Source: Cephalotrichum gorgonifer
Lineage: Eukaryota > Ascomycota > Sordariomycetes > Microascales > Microascaceae
Length of the DNA stretch: 64,000 nt
Assembly: GCA_900312665.1 (NCBI GenBank)
Contig: ONZQ02000001.1
Coordinates: 1,860,637 to 1,924,636, forward strand
Reading direction: 5' to 3'
The position numbers and the translations under genes are program-made. Under the pieces are notes generated by a model. The model did no database searches, was not told the DNA's origin, and saw only the letters and a list, made by a program, of their open reading frames with translations. Every line of letters begins with the position of its first letter. Position 1 is the first letter of the stretch. Positions 11,864 to 24,780 of the stretch are shown in pieces.

Positions 11864-14800
11864 ACGTTCTGCGGGTTTGCTCGAAGGCAGGAAAGGAGTA
11901 TCGTATTCCAGCTGATCGCCACTCCGCCGCTCATCACCCCTTGTTGATGGCTGAGTGGCGGAGTACATAGATGAATGATGAAGAATTTGTTACGGAGGAT
12001 TCCTTGCCGTCTCTTTTCCTCGAGCTCTGCCATGGTAAAGGGTAGGGAGACATCGCCTGGTCGCGGCTCGTTCTTGCTCATATACAACTACGCGTTATGC
12101 GGGTTCTGGCATTAGGAGTACCAGGTTCTCTACACCCATCGTCGGCGGGAAGACCGGCTCATGGGAACCGACGGCGTAAGCGAGAAATGAGAAGCTAGGG
12201 CCGCCTAGGTCCAGCCGGGGGACAGGCTACCGTGGGAGGCCGGATGTGGTTGGTATGCCCGGAACTGGCCACCGCCGCCTATCTACAAAGAAGGCGGAGG
12301 CCCGGGCACAGGGGACCGGCTTTAAGCACGCGGGGAGTAAACCCCATAACCAGGGTATGGTTAGCGGGCCTTGCCTTGACCCACGGCTCGCGATGGAACG
12401 TGTATCCTGGGGAAACTCCCAGCACGGGCTGCTGGGTGGGTTGGGGAATGGGAGTAAAGAGTCTATGGCTGCATGATGCCGGGGTGTCCAAGGCCCACGG
12501 TTCGTCTCGTAGGATCGACAATGCCCAGAGGGAATATCTTTCAAGAGAATAGTGTCACCAGGTTGGCTCTGTGTGTGGTTTTGGGGGGGTTGACCTGGGG
12601 GAAGAGAAGGAAGCTGGTCGTATGCAAGACATAATACGCATTCTCCGGCTCGGAGCCAGGGGCGTTTGGTTGAAACGCCAAATTTGTTTATATCGCCTAT
12701 GCTATTAGGGAGGAATTGGGAGCGCAGATCACGGAGGAGCCGCGCTCAGGCAATAGAGGTCCTCTGGCGCATCGTGGCCCAATATCATTACCATTACCGG
12801 GACAGATAGAAGTGGGAAGGAGGAAAGCTTCTCGTCGTCCATGTCTCGATTCAAGGAACTAGGTTAGACGATACTCTCGAGACTCGACCGGAACTGACAG
12901 CTGTCAGAGGGAGACAGGACTCAAGCTGTGGTGGGCTCGGACTCGATGATTGGGGTCAGGGGGGTGCCGGCAAAGACAACTCTCGGTATGATCTACCGTG
13001 CAGTAGGGCCAAGGGGGAACGGCTGATCCGAGTCCACGTGCATGTCCTTGTAGCAGAGGCCGATCAACAACCAATGTCGTTTTTTCAAGGTAGAAACAAT
13101 GTAATTAGAAACAAGACAAGAATAAGAGTAGGCTACGGTGAGAGGGCGCGCTTGGCTCGGCTCATGCTCGGAACTGACGACGCCGGCCCTACTACGTGAG
13201 ACAAGTATGAGTAGGGCGTATATACTCTTCTCACCTTTCCCCCCCCGGCCGATGTGGAGACGGAAAAAGCAAAGTCGATGGTGCGGGTATAAGAGCGGGA
13301 GACGGAGACGCGACGCGATGCAATGTGATGAGCGCGAGTTCGAGGCTTCCGGCCGGTCGTAAATGGCACATTTAAATCAAGGTCGCGATGCGCTAAACCC
13401 CACATCCCCACTATTATATTATACGGTCGGCGCTGGGGGAGGATAAGAGGGCGGAAGATACAAGTGCCCGAAGGACGAATACTAATAGCAAGGAGTGATG
13501 CCAGAGCCACTAGGGGTTTGCATGGATGGTTCCAAGGCGGATTCGTTCAGCAAACTGAGGGCGAAAATGGAGACGTAGGCTATGGGGGAAGGGAAGCAGC
13601 GCCATGAACCATCGCCTAAGCCATCGCCGTTATCCATGGTCCGGGCCCGGATGGCGCCAGTGTGAGACCTTGGTCCGGTCTTGGGTGGGTGGTACGATGG
13701 GGCGGAGGAGAGGTGGTTGGTCCACTAGTCGGATCACCAAGCCTACCCAGGTTCCTCAATCCGCCGAAATCCTCTTAGGGAAGAGGGGCGACGCGAGGTT
13801 TGTGCTCGTGATGCGGAGTAACGTCGGTCGATATGCCCTGTGATACTGGATGCGATGTGCAGAAGGGCATTCCTGAGTGACATGACTGCATGCAAAGAAA
13901 GGTTATGTAGGTAATAGCTGTCGTCTGACCATAAAATTTCTTTTCCTTTCCCCTTCCTTTTTGTCGTTTGGCTTGGCTGACTGACTGAGTGCATGGTAGG
14001 TATTAAACACCTCACCGTCTTTCCGTTTCGATTCCGAAAGGGGGCCGAACGAGCCCCTGGAGCCCACATTGGACAGGGTCGACCAGCCTCCACATGCATG
14101 GAACATGCCCGTAAATGGAGACAGATGGCGTGGCATTCGCGGTTAGGAGCCCCGGGTTTGTCCCTCTGCCCCGACTACAAAGCACGGAGTGAGAGGACCA
14201 TTAGAACAGGAGGATTTCATTGTCAAGCTAGTAGGGCAAGAAAATAGAATCGAAAATCTTCATGATTGTATTGAATGCGAAGGTGAGGTGAGATGGACAG
14301 AGCGAGGAACAGGAAACTAAACGGGCAGGACGGATTTACAAACCAACATCGAACTACTTTTGGAGCTGCAAGGGCAAAAGTGGAGAATTCCATGTGGCCC
14401 TCACTGGTCCTCGACGTGGATTGGCCGGAGCCCCTGACTAGGTGGTGACTTGGTACTGCAATGTGAAAACGTGTGGTGGGTATTTCCGTATTGCAGGCAG
14501 TGTGGCGGGGACCTTGGACAGGTACGAACCCCTTCCGCACCACACTCATTTCCATCATACCAGAGAAGAGGAGGACTTGGGGAAAATACGGCTTCGTCTT
14601 CCTGCCTCTGCTTCCTTGGAATCTCCCTCCCTTTCCGTTGAGACTCTCCTCCTTCCAATATTTTCATCCACCTACGTCGCTCTTTTTTCGACACCCCATT
14701 CGATTCCCAACTTTGGGAGGGCCCGGTTTGTCTGTGCTGTGCGCTGTGTTGCCTCGGATCACTCCTTTTCCCGACGCTCACTTGTGTCACGCTGTCGCTC

Positions 14801-14907
14801 TTTTACCAGACAACCCATTCCTTGTTCGAACCCGCTCTCTTTTTTTTGGTGAGTGAGATCTCCCGCCTTTGCTTTTTTGCCCTTTAATCGTACCTTGCCT
14901 GTCCGAC

Positions 14908-14979
14908 ATGGCCGAGCCTCGCATGAAGGAGGACGTCGAGGATTTACGAGTCGGCCATCTAACCCGCTGGCTCCGCTAA
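14908..14979 (+). other. Short open frame (23 codons), possible uORF or first exon
   Basis: The ATG sits in the context GACATGG just after a pyrimidine-rich stretch that looks like a transcription start region. It encodes MAEPRMKEDVEDLRVGHLTR plus three more residues before TAA, and its composition is unlike the surrounding low-complexity DNA. It could be an upstream open frame in a long RAX2 leader, a small first exon, or chance. I cannot tell which. Confidence 0.25.
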
Positions 14980-15242
14980 TCTGGGAACAGATTCAATCAG
15001 ACTCGACCTGTCCGTTCTTTTGACACACACACACTCTCTCTCTTCATCTACCCGACGCTCGTACCGAAAGACGAAGCCAAGCCGCTCCGATCATATCGAC
15101 CGTCATACCGTTCCAGACAAAAAGCAAAATCAAGCTTTGACGGCCGCGACACTCGTTACTACCGACCCCATCTCGTCAATCCTAGAACGATTGATCTCGA
15201 AAGCATAGACTGCACTACCTTCTCTAAGGCAGGACCTTGGAC

Positions 15243-15274
15243 GATCCCGATCCCGATCCCGACCCCGACCCTGA
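15243..15274. repeat. CCCGAT hexanucleotide run
   Basis: About five imperfect copies of CCCGAT/CCCGAC in the CT-rich region upstream of RAX2. Confidence 0.8.
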
Positions 15275-16771
15275 TTTCGGTCAAGAGCAATATCCCGGAG
15301 TCGAATTCCACTACTTGTGCTACGGGTACAAAGCGAAGTGGCAGGAACGATTTGTGGATACCCACCCACCATCGGTCATTAACATTCGACACCAAGCACA
15401 GCCCGTGTCATCCCCATCAGGCAGTGAAGGCCGACCACTTGCGACGCTGTGACCCCATTGGCTGTCACACCATAATTCCTACACGTAGTGGGCTTACTTT
15501 GTTCGTATCCCACTGTCCGACCTTGGGCCGCATACGGTATACCCCATTTTAGATCCCGTGCCAAGCAGGTGCCACGAAAGCCGGCTGCCAGCGAAGATTC
15601 GACACGATCTAGCCCCTGTAGTGTCGGGAAGAGGCATACCATCCGAATTCTCCCCTCCTACACAGCGGCAACGTGCAATCGTCTAATTGAGCCAGAGGTC
15701 AGTGGAGCATATTGTGTTTTTTTGTCATTGTCTGAGACAGAGAGTCTGGTCGGCCGTCCTACCACCTCCCCTTCCGCTCCCCAGTGTTGCATTTCTTTCG
15801 GACTAGCATGTCTTGCTCGGTCCTTGAGCCGTCATTACAGCTCTCTGCCTCTCTCATTCTTTGTGTCTCTCCAACCCGGCAACGCTCTTATTTTCGATCG
15901 TCGGGGAGGCCTGAGCCACATTGAATTTTTTTTTCTTCTAGGCGACTTGGCAAACCAGGTTCGCCTCTCCGTTTGACGTTTCGTGAGGGGCAAGATCCGA
16001 GACAGTCCGCGGGGCGCCAACAGGAGCTACTCGTAGGCCCAAGCCACGGCGTCCCATTTTACCTGCCATCCATTCGGCGCCACTGATGGTACCAAGGTAC
16101 TAACCGAAACCTTGCTTCCCCCAGACCCTTGCGACCAGCAATTTTCCCGCGTGCCACTTGCGCCGTCGAAACTCAATTCTAATCTCCAAACGACTTCCCT
16201 CGCAAACAATCGCCTCTACTCCGACTTCTGTCAAACAAACGCGACGACAGCCTTTGCCCCGCTCATTACTATCGCCACTTTCTTTCGCCATTCTAGCCAA
16301 CGCATTCCCGAACGAACGGCCTCCTCTCATTTCGCATTCTCGACGACAACCCTTCTTTCAACGACAACGACAACTTTCCTTTCAACGACATCGAGGTCGC
16401 CGATTCCGTCGTCTCACCATTCCTCCCCTTCTCTTCGGTCTCGCCTCAATCGTTCATTACCGACGCCGCGCGTTCTTTTTCTTCTCGCCTTGGTCGTGCT
16501 TCCGACGAATTCTCTCGCCAGCTCCACCTCCAAAAGCGTGTCTCTCCCGGCCACTTCGGAAACAGCACAGTGGTCTTCATCACCCGACTACTCTCACTCA
16601 GTCCATGGTCCCCGTTCGCCATTCGTAAGCGCGCCAATTCCACAAATGCGATACGATTGCCTCATCGCAGGATCGTACCTCCAACCCTACCTCCGGTGAG
16701 GAAGTGGAATCTTGATCGTAGTCTCGGTAGACCCGCCAAGTCAAATCACAGCTCCGAAACGAACAACAACC

Positions 16772-19700
16772 ATGACTTTCTCGCGCGGCCGCCCACGGGC
16801 GGCGCGCCAACACCTCTCGCTATCATCCATATCATCATTTTTAGCAGCTTTAGTCCTGGTGCCATCCCCAGCCAGGGCACTCGACATCACCCCAGCTCCA
16901 GCTGCGAACCTCGACTTCTCCCGCCTAGGAAAGGTAGGCATTGCCGGCGATTTCACCGGCGTATCCCTGTACGAATACCAAGGGCAAAGCGCGAACACAG
17001 TCTCGGGTAATGACAGCGAGTCGCTCCTCGCCCAACTACCTAACGGCGCGTTTGCGTCCCTGGCATCAAGTGATGCATCAATACGGTCAATGTGCACCTA
17101 CACCGGGAGCAATGGCGATGTAGCCGGCGTGATAATAGGTGGCAACTTTACCAGCCTGAACGGCAAAGAATCCCGAGCCATCGCTCTCTTCAACCCCGAC
17201 ACCGGCGAGGTCACCGCCTTGGACGACCTTGAAGGCCAAGTCAACGCCGTATACTGCGACCAGGACACCAACAAGGTTTATGTTGGAGGGAACTTTAAGA
17301 AGGAAGACTCGATGAACGCGATTTCCTGGAGCGCGGATGATGGATGGACGGACCTTCCCTTTGCCGGATTCAACGGACCGGTTTCCTCAATCACACGGGC
17401 TTCGAATGGCCACATCATTTTTGGAGGCTCCTTTACCGGTCTCGGCAACACGACGACCTCAAGTACACCGGACGAGCAAGTAATCAACCTCTCGGACGCC
17501 GATATCACGTCAACCTCGAGTACTACCACCGCGGGCTTTAGCGATCCGAGGAACATTATCTGTAAGACCGATAGCGTGGACGGGGCAGGAAACACTTGGC
17601 TCCTTGCCGACCGTTCGCCGGGCTCCTGGCAGGCAAGCTTCGGCTTCGGGTTCCGACCGACGAAGCTTCGGCTCCGGAATACTCATCAAGATGGCCGCGG
17701 AACGAAGACTTGGCGATTCACCGTCATCCCAGACACGGGAATCCTCAACTTTACCTACGTCGATCCCAAGACCAACGAGGAGCGATCTTGCACCAGCGAG
17801 TGCCCATTGAGCGACGATCCCGATGTTCCTTTCCAGGACTTCACCTTCGTCAACTCCGTCGGCATGGACGGGTTCAGAATCGACATTTCAGATTTCTACG
17901 GGGCCGGTGGCGGGCTGAATGGCATCGAGCTATTTGAGGAAGACATCTCTGCTTTTGCGATCAACCGCTTCAATGAGCCGAGCTGCGCTCGCCTCGCGAC
18001 CGGCGCCTCGGCTACTGCCACGGGGCCATGGAGAGAGGCTCCCTCGGCCCAGAGTGGCTCGATGTATCTTACGTCCCAGCTCCAGGATCCCATCACCGAA
18101 GACTCAGCATCCATTGTCTTCTTCCCCAACATCAAGGACTCCGGCAACTATTCGGTCAACATGTACACGCCGGGGTGTATTGGTGATGGGACTTGTGGAA
18201 GTAGGGGTCAGGTTAACGTGACTGGTGTCATGTCAAAAGACAACAAGGTCACCTTCTCGACATCACTGTACCAGACAAACAACTTCGACAAGTACGACCA
18301 GATCTACTTTGGCTTCATTGATGCAAGCTCGACCTCGTTCAGACCCTCTGTCACCATCACCCCATTGGCCGGCCAGTCTCTCAACGAGATGGTGTTTGTT
18401 GCGCAACGCGTGGGCTTTTCCCTCATCAGTTCGAGCGGCGGACTGAACGGGCTGTTTGACTATGATCCCGAAGCCCAAGAGATCGACGAGTCAGACCTTA
18501 GCTCGTCGGCCGTCAACAAATTATCATCCGACTTTTCGGGGGGGTCCAAAATCTCGTCGGTGGCATCCTCCGGTGACGTTATCTATGTCGGCGGTGACTT
18601 CTCCTCCTCCGACGCCCATAACGTCATTTCCATCAACTCGGAAGACGAGCGTATTGCATCCCTGGACGGTGGTCTGGACGGAGCGGTTGCGGCCATCCTT
18701 CTCGACGGTTCGATGCTGTACGTTGGCGGAAAGTTCTCCAAGGCCCGCGGGGGTGATGTGAACGGCCTGAACAACGTTGCCGCCTACGACACCGACAAGA
18801 ACTCGTGGGTGGCTCTCGGCGCAGGGCTTAATGGCAACGTCCACCACGTTGCGGCGCTGAAGATCACTCTGGGCGACGAGGATGCCCAAACAGCCATTGC
18901 ATTCTCTGGTGACTTCACAGAGTGTCTGGAATTCGATTCGAACCCTGCCAGCGAAGTGTCGCGACTAGCCGTCTGGGTGCCCTCTCAGAACAACTGGCTC
19001 CAGAACCTCGATCAGACCGTTCCAGCATATAGCGGCCTCCTCACGGCTTCGATACTCGACCTTCCCGATATCGACGCCCTGTACGCTGGTTCAGTGGCAT
19101 ACTCGCAAGTTGGTGCATCCGGGGCCGCCACGCTGACCGACGGTACCCTGGGACGGTTCCCCGTCAAGATACACACTCAGTCCGCATCGACTTCAGGGTC
19201 GTCAAAGGTTGGCCGCCGAGAGCTTCTCTCTCCTGACAATGGCATCGCTGGTGTTGTGGCTGGCACTTTCTATGAGGGAAATAACAAGGACATGACGATT
19301 CTCGCTGGTCGCTTTTCGGCTGAGCTGTCGGACGGCACAGTCACTAATAACCTCGTCATCATCGACAGCTCAGACAACGACAAGGTCATCGGCCTCGACT
19401 CCGATATTGGCGACAACTCGACCTTCTCCGCGGTCGCCGTCCGAGATGGCATACTCTATGCCGGCGGCCTTGTGACGGGGACTGTGAGTGGCGACTCCGT
19501 TAACGGTCTCCTCGCCTACAACCTCGACTCGAATTCATTCCCTAACCAGCCACCTCCGCTTTCCGGTGGTAACTCGAGTGTCTCGGCCATCGCCGTCCAG
19601 CCTAAGACGGGCGATATACTCGTTGGGGGATCATTTACCCAAGCCGGATCCCTTCCGTGCCCCGGCGTCTGCATATACGACCCGGGTCAGACCAGCTGGA

Positions 19701-20494
19701 GGCAACCGGGTGTCAACATCCAGGGAGACGTCCACAGCATGATATGGACTAGCGACACGGTCATGGTCGTCGGCGGGTCTTTGACTGTCAATGGCAGTAC
19801 CGACACACCCCTCGCCATGTACTACAGCGAGACGCAATCCTGGGACACGTATCCTGATGCGGACAGCATCCCAGGTCCCGTTGTGGCCATGACCCTGGGC
19901 TCCAGCGATGGGAACCAGATATGGATTGCCGGCCACGCCAAAGATACCGGCTCAGTATTCATTATGAAGCACGACGGCACCGGCTGGTTGACAGCCCCCA
20001 AGGATGTGCTTCCGCAGTCCATCATCCGGAGCATGCAAGTATTCTCGCTGACAGAGAAGCACGACGCGACCGACCTACTGCCCGAGCGCCAATCCCTCGT
20101 CCTCGTGGGATCCATCGGCCTGCCTGATTTCGGAAAAGCATCAGCCGCCGTCTTTGACGGCCAGTCCTTCCAGCCGTATGCCCTGACGACCAACTCGGGA
20201 GACTCAGCAAGCTCTATGGCCAGGTTCTTCACTCAGAAGCAGGACTTTTTCACCGCGGGAGGCGACGACATGCCGCTCGTATTCGTCGTGCTGATCTGCC
20301 TTGCCATATCGCTAGGCCTCATGCTCATCATCGTCCTCGCGGGAATAGTGCTCGACCGGATGCGCAAGAAGCGTGAGGGCTACATGCCCGCCCCGACATC
20401 GATGATAGACCGCAGCAGCGGCATGAGGCGGGTTCCACCCAGCCAGCTGTTTGAGGGCCTGGGGAGGGAGAGGCCTAATATCCCGCAGGTCTAG
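16772..20494 (+). CDS. rax2: RAX2-like cell polarity landmark protein
   Basis: RAX2 is a large type I plasma-membrane glycoprotein that marks sites of polarised growth together with RAX1. Intronless here, 1240 residues, close to the yeast length. The N-terminal 35-40 residues form a signal peptide with a Leu/Ala/Val core ending at PARA. The very long extracellular part carries repeated beta-propeller-like blades, seen as motifs such as VYVGGNF, IIFGGSF, IYVGGDF, LYVGGKF, LYAGGL and ILVGGSFTQAG. It also has many N-x-S/T sites and paired Cys. One transmembrane helix lies at about residues 1167-1194, followed by DRMRKKR and a 46-residue cytoplasmic tail. The frame is open 20 codons further upstream, but the ATG at 16772 (AACAACCATGA context) directly starts the signal peptide, so I take that start. 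Confidence 0.95.
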   Translation: MTFSRGRPRAARQHLSLSSISSFLAALVLVPSPARALDITPAPAANLDFSRLGKVGIAGDFTGVSLYEYQGQSANTVSGNDSESLLAQLPNGAFASLASSDASIRSMCTYTGSNGDVAGVIIGGNFTSLNGKESRAIALFNPDTGEVTALDDLEGQVNAVYCDQDTNKVYVGGNFKKEDSMNAISWSADDGWTDLPFAGFNGPVSSITRASNGHIIFGGSFTGLGNTTTSSTPDEQVINLSDADITSTSSTTTAGFSDPRNIICKTDSVDGAGNTWLLADRSPGSWQASFGFGFRPTKLRLRNTHQDGRGTKTWRFTVIPDTGILNFTYVDPKTNEERSCTSECPLSDDPDVPFQDFTFVNSVGMDGFRIDISDFYGAGGGLNGIELFEEDISAFAINRFNEPSCARLATGASATATGPWREAPSAQSGSMYLTSQLQDPITEDSASIVFFPNIKDSGNYSVNMYTPGCIGDGTCGSRGQVNVTGVMSKDNKVTFSTSLYQTNNFDKYDQIYFGFIDASSTSFRPSVTITPLAGQSLNEMVFVAQRVGFSLISSSGGLNGLFDYDPEAQEIDESDLSSSAVNKLSSDFSGGSKISSVASSGDVIYVGGDFSSSDAHNVISINSEDERIASLDGGLDGAVAAILLDGSMLYVGGKFSKARGGDVNGLNNVAAYDTDKNSWVALGAGLNGNVHHVAALKITLGDEDAQTAIAFSGDFTECLEFDSNPASEVSRLAVWVPSQNNWLQNLDQTVPAYSGLLTASILDLPDIDALYAGSVAYSQVGASGAATLTDGTLGRFPVKIHTQSASTSGSSKVGRRELLSPDNGIAGVVAGTFYEGNNKDMTILAGRFSAELSDGTVTNNLVIIDSSDNDKVIGLDSDIGDNSTFSAVAVRDGILYAGGLVTGTVSGDSVNGLLAYNLDSNSFPNQPPPLSGGNSSVSAIAVQPKTGDILVGGSFTQAGSLPCPGVCIYDPGQTSWRQPGVNIQGDVHSMIWTSDTVMVVGGSLTVNGSTDTPLAMYYSETQSWDTYPDADSIPGPVVAMTLGSSDGNQIWIAGHAKDTGSVFIMKHDGTGWLTAPKDVLPQSIIRSMQVFSLTEKHDATDLLPERQSLVLVGSIGLPDFGKASAAVFDGQSFQPYALTTNSGDSASSMARFFTQKQDFFTAGGDDMPLVFVVLICLAISLGLMLIIVLAGIVLDRMRKKREGYMPAPTSMIDRSSGMRRVPPSQLFEGLGRERPNIPQV

Positions 20495-23400
20495 ACGATT
20501 ACGAGAGGTGACTTGGTTCTGATATTTCCTTTTGTTTTTATGCATGGCGTTGGAGGGGTTACGAAGGCGAAAATGAGGGTCGGACAGGAAGGGCAGGGGC
20601 TTGATACCATGGAGCCTTTTTTTTCCCCTTCCAACTTGGAGGGGTGGGAAAAAGTCTCGGCGATGATGATGCGTGGTGGCTGTTGGCTCGACCATTGTAC
20701 ATCTACAGCATACATATTTTTTTTTTCCTTTTTTCCTCTTTTCTTCTTCTTCGATCTTCATGACCCTCATGGAATCTTTTCTTTTTTTTCTGTTTCTTTC
20801 TTGCCCACTTAATTTTCTATCCTCGGGAACCACCATCACGAGGAGGGCAGGGGGCGAGCGGCGTGGGATGATCTTTTTTAGCAGGCGATGTTGCTTCTAT
20901 TCTAATGGGGGGGTGTATATTAGGTGGCTTTTTTAGGTAGATTAATGGGAGATGCTGAACAAAAGCTATTTCTCTATTATAAGGGGTTATCGTTGCTGTG
21001 AAGGGGGACTGCATGTGCCATGGGGAGGACTGTGTGTGTCTGTGTCTTGACTGGACCTGATGTCTGTTTCGCCGGCGGGATAGGGGCTTGTCTTCTCGAG
21101 AACAAGAAGGGATCCGCGAAGAGAGTAGCCGGAGTAAAAGTCTCGCCTTGCCCTCCCTTTCCCCCCTTCCTCCCTTGCCTTTTTGTCTTGCGGAAAATGA
21201 AACCATCAGCAGTTTTCTTTAGCCCCTTATGAACGGACAACCTTCCGCAGCCCCTTCTCCCCAGGCCAATCGCTTTCCCCGATACTAGACATCGGCCGCT
21301 TTCGAAGAAGTAATACCGCGGGTGACAATGGGCCGCCGGTTCACCCTTACCTAGGCATATCTGGGGGTTGGTATCAGAGTGTTGCGGGCTTGTCGCCTCA
21401 CCAGCTTATATGGCCTCGCTTGGGATAGGGGTCGGGGGACACGACGAGCTGATGTGCAAGGGAGCAGTGGCAAGCATACCCGGTCTCCGGGGAGGCTGAT
21501 TCACTCTATTTACTTCCGGTCATCGCCAGTATGAATGAAGGCGGGATATCTCGCATGATGACGAGGAAGAGGCAAGGCGTGAGCCGGAACCCGCCGCCGT
21601 GACCGAGATGCCGGCGCTACAAAAGGAAGATTCCTCCCTTCCGGCGACTGACCTGCCACCTTGACTCGCCGTCCGCATTAACAAAATGGTAGCCGAGTCT
21701 GGCTATGGGGGGGATGAGGTGGAGTCACGGGGCCATGGTAGTTGGAGAAGCCTGCCCAAGACTAACAGGCTCTATCATAGGACCATGGAGAGCTAAACAA
21801 ACCATCAGTCTCCCCTCGGTCCATCGTCTACTACGTAAAGCCGCAATGGGGATGGCCCATGTGGGACGCACGGTATACACCATCACCGCGTGGGACGCAC
21901 CGGAGTCGGGGGAAGGGATGTTCCTCGCCGCCCAGCCAAACACATTGCCACATATAACCCTTTCGCCATGAATACGACGACATTAGCCTCGAGGGCGTTC
22001 GACTTAACGCCCCTCTAGCCGGGCACGCTTACCTTTAGTCATGGCGTTACTAGTCCGGGGATGACACTCTCCGGAGCTCGGGATCCATGACCTATGCGCG
22101 GAGAGGGGCTGGCCTCCGGGGAGGGGGGATCGTTGCTTAGGCTCAAAAGCTGGACGCCACGGCCGTTGGATATGCCCCTTATACGAGGTTGATGAACCTC
22201 GGTGGGCGGGATTTTGGCTTTTGAATGTGGGGTGCGGAGTTGCAGCTTCTTGATCTAGCCCCGAACGGCTAAGCCTCGTCGAGAGTTCGATGCAGGAGAG
22301 CTATCTTAGACGAGGGCGAACTCTGCATGGGCGGTGTCGCCGGCGTTGAATGTTAGCTTTACCGTACCCAATGGGGGGATACCGCATTTCCCCGAGTATG
22401 TGAGCACTCGCTCTCTCCTGCCTCTCTCTTTCCTCCTCTCTCGCGAAGAGAGAGCCCCCTGCGCCACTTCTCTCCGTATCCCCGCTGTCGTCGGAGAATT
22501 TCAGCTTCCCACCCAAACTTGCCTATCCCATCCACCTCCCTAATCCAGGCATAGCTCCCTTCTCCCCCCCTTTATCCTTTCTAGTCGAGCCACCGGCCCC
22601 CACCCCCCTTTTGTCTCCCGGGCTAGCGTCGGCTGGTTCGCCTCTTCGGATGCCTTCGTGATGAGTGTGCTTTCAGGGGGGGGAAGGGAGGGAAAAGGGG
22701 AGAGTGTATGACCAGGACGCACATTCGAGCTTCTGCAAAGGCGTCTGTACATGTTTCCGTGTAACTCGTTCCGTGTACTCGTACAGCTTGCGGAGGTTGG
22801 GGGCCGATGAAAAAGGAGGCAAGCAGTGAGGAATAAACCGCACAGGACACACACGATTGAAGCTTTGAAGTACCTAGTTTCTTGGACTACTGCATTGGAG
22901 GAGCCGTGGCAACAAGTTCAGCAAGGAAGATGGCCCTATCGTTCCGAAGACGAAGGACGACGGGAAGGAGGTTGGCAGGCTTTCAGCCTCGGCCCTTGAG
23001 CGGTTTGCATCACAAGCCAAGTCCGATTGGCCCCGAGAAACTTGGTCCCTCCCAGACGCTCCCCCTCCCTTCTGAGGTGCCTGCCACGAGGGGATGGGCT
23101 CTGGAGACGTTATCGATTTCAGAGGGCACGAGAAGATCCGGAGCCTCGAGTATCTATCAACCCTGTATTCTTGGCCGGTTCAGGCTGGGACGCGGACCAG
23201 CGGGCGAGATGGTGAAGAGTCCTGGTGTAGAGTTGATGTAGGCCATTCTTGGCATCAACGTTAGCTTCAGTCTCTTTCTACATGAAAATCGTAAATTCAG
23301 ATACATAGCTGACAGACACGGGAATGGGTGGGAGGATACTTTTGGGGGGGGGAGAGGTTCAAAGCCCCGAAGTAAGGATAAGGTAGCTCATGCAAGTACA

Positions 23401-24555
23401 GAGTATAATACTTGTACGACGAGTTTGTCCCACGCACCCACTAAACCTACATGTAAGCCACTCCAGGTCGGGAAAGAGGCTCCCCATCCCCAATCTCCCT
23501 CACACACATTTCCCGCTCTCGCATCACAAAAGTGAAATAAATGGAAACTGGTTTGTACGAGCATCGTCATCTTCGAACAATTAACCTCAATTGCTACCGT
23601 CATGCAACACCCACACACCCAAATGCGACCCTCCCCATGCTCCTCTCCCGCCACCCCTATCCCTGTGAATATGAAACTCGTCTCTTCTCCGAGCTTACGC
23701 GGACTGCTGGACCAGAAAAAAAGGGGGCGTCGAAAAGAGAAAAAGTAGAAAGAAAAAGATAAACGGACACCGTATAACTGCTTCGCTTAAGGGGTTTGGT
23801 TTTGGGGTGGGAAAAAAAAAGGAAGAGTATGCATAAGTACCGATACCTGATCGGATTCGCTGCAGATGTATCCGTACTCATACCCTTCTTCGTACCTTGG
23901 GCGTTGACCTAACGGAGAAAAAAAAAACACAACCACCAGAAAGAGGTGGTGGTGGTGCTCTGCGGGTTGCATTGGGTGCGTGCATACTTGTACTTGTGCC
24001 TTAGCTCAGATCTCACCTGCAAAGCAGCGGGGCCTGGTTACATCCGCTGACTTTCTTGACCGCAGAGCTTGGCTGGTACCTCTCTCTACTAGATGGAGGT
24101 ACGAGGACGAAGGATGCTTATACACGGAGTAGAAGTAGGTTTTTTGATACATTTTTTTTTATATCTTCTCCTCCTCCCTTAGACATAAGTGCTGGAGCGA
24201 GAGGACTTGTTTGAGACTCTTACGCAGAGAAATGGAGGAGCCCCACGGGGACTCGAGGTAAGTACTTGTATTCACGCGCTGCATCGTCGGAGGGTTTCAC
24301 CAGGGCTTGAATATACTGGTGCGAATCATACACTAGATCCTCGACCTCCATTCTGAGAGGGGCGGTAATACCAAATACCACGTATTATTTTGTCCTCATC
24401 GCCACGACTGACCATCTACGGCAAGAGAGCGGGAAGCGGGGGGCGTGGCCCCACCACAGATGCCCATGGAGGGGGAGGGGTGTGCGCATAAGAAAACCGG
24501 GACGAGGGTGGGGTAAAGCCAAGAAGAATTCTACGAATCATAAACCCGGTTTCTA

Positions 24556-24563
24556 TGACGTCA
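24556..24563. promoter_or_regulatory. Perfect TGACGTCA palindrome (CRE-type site)
   Basis: Eight-base palindrome matching the cAMP-response-element type bZIP site. It is far from any gene start, so function is doubtful and chance is a fair explanation. Confidence 0.25.
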
Positions 24564-24750
24564 GGGGCCATGATTGGCTAGTTGGTGGGGTGGAGGAGGG
24601 CCGGTTCTGGACTTACACGGCCAGACCTTGCCCGCTTGTTTCTCCGTTATCTACACTTTGAGTAACAAACCGGCCAGACAAACGAAGACGCCAAAAAACA
24701 ATTGCTAGCGAAATCTCTCTCTCTCACCGGTTTCCCTCCCGAGTCTCTGC

Positions 24751-24780
24751 TCTGCCTGGTACTCCTCTGCCTGGTACTCC
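24751..24780. repeat. 15-bp tandem duplication
   Basis: The unit TCTGCCTGGTACTCC occurs twice in direct succession without mismatch. Confidence 0.85.

Larger units (their letters stand above)
11864..16771. other. Long intergenic region and probable RAX2 leader
   Basis: Nearly 5 kb without a recognisable gene. From about 14540 to 16770 the plus strand is strongly pyrimidine-rich, with CA/CT runs (15022-15044) and a CCCGAT hexamer run (15243-15274). This is typical of fungal promoters and long 5' leaders, and probably serves RAX2. A 23-codon open frame in a good start context lies at 14908-14979. Open frames of 100-195 codons here are low-complexity and match nothing I know. Confidence 0.5.
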
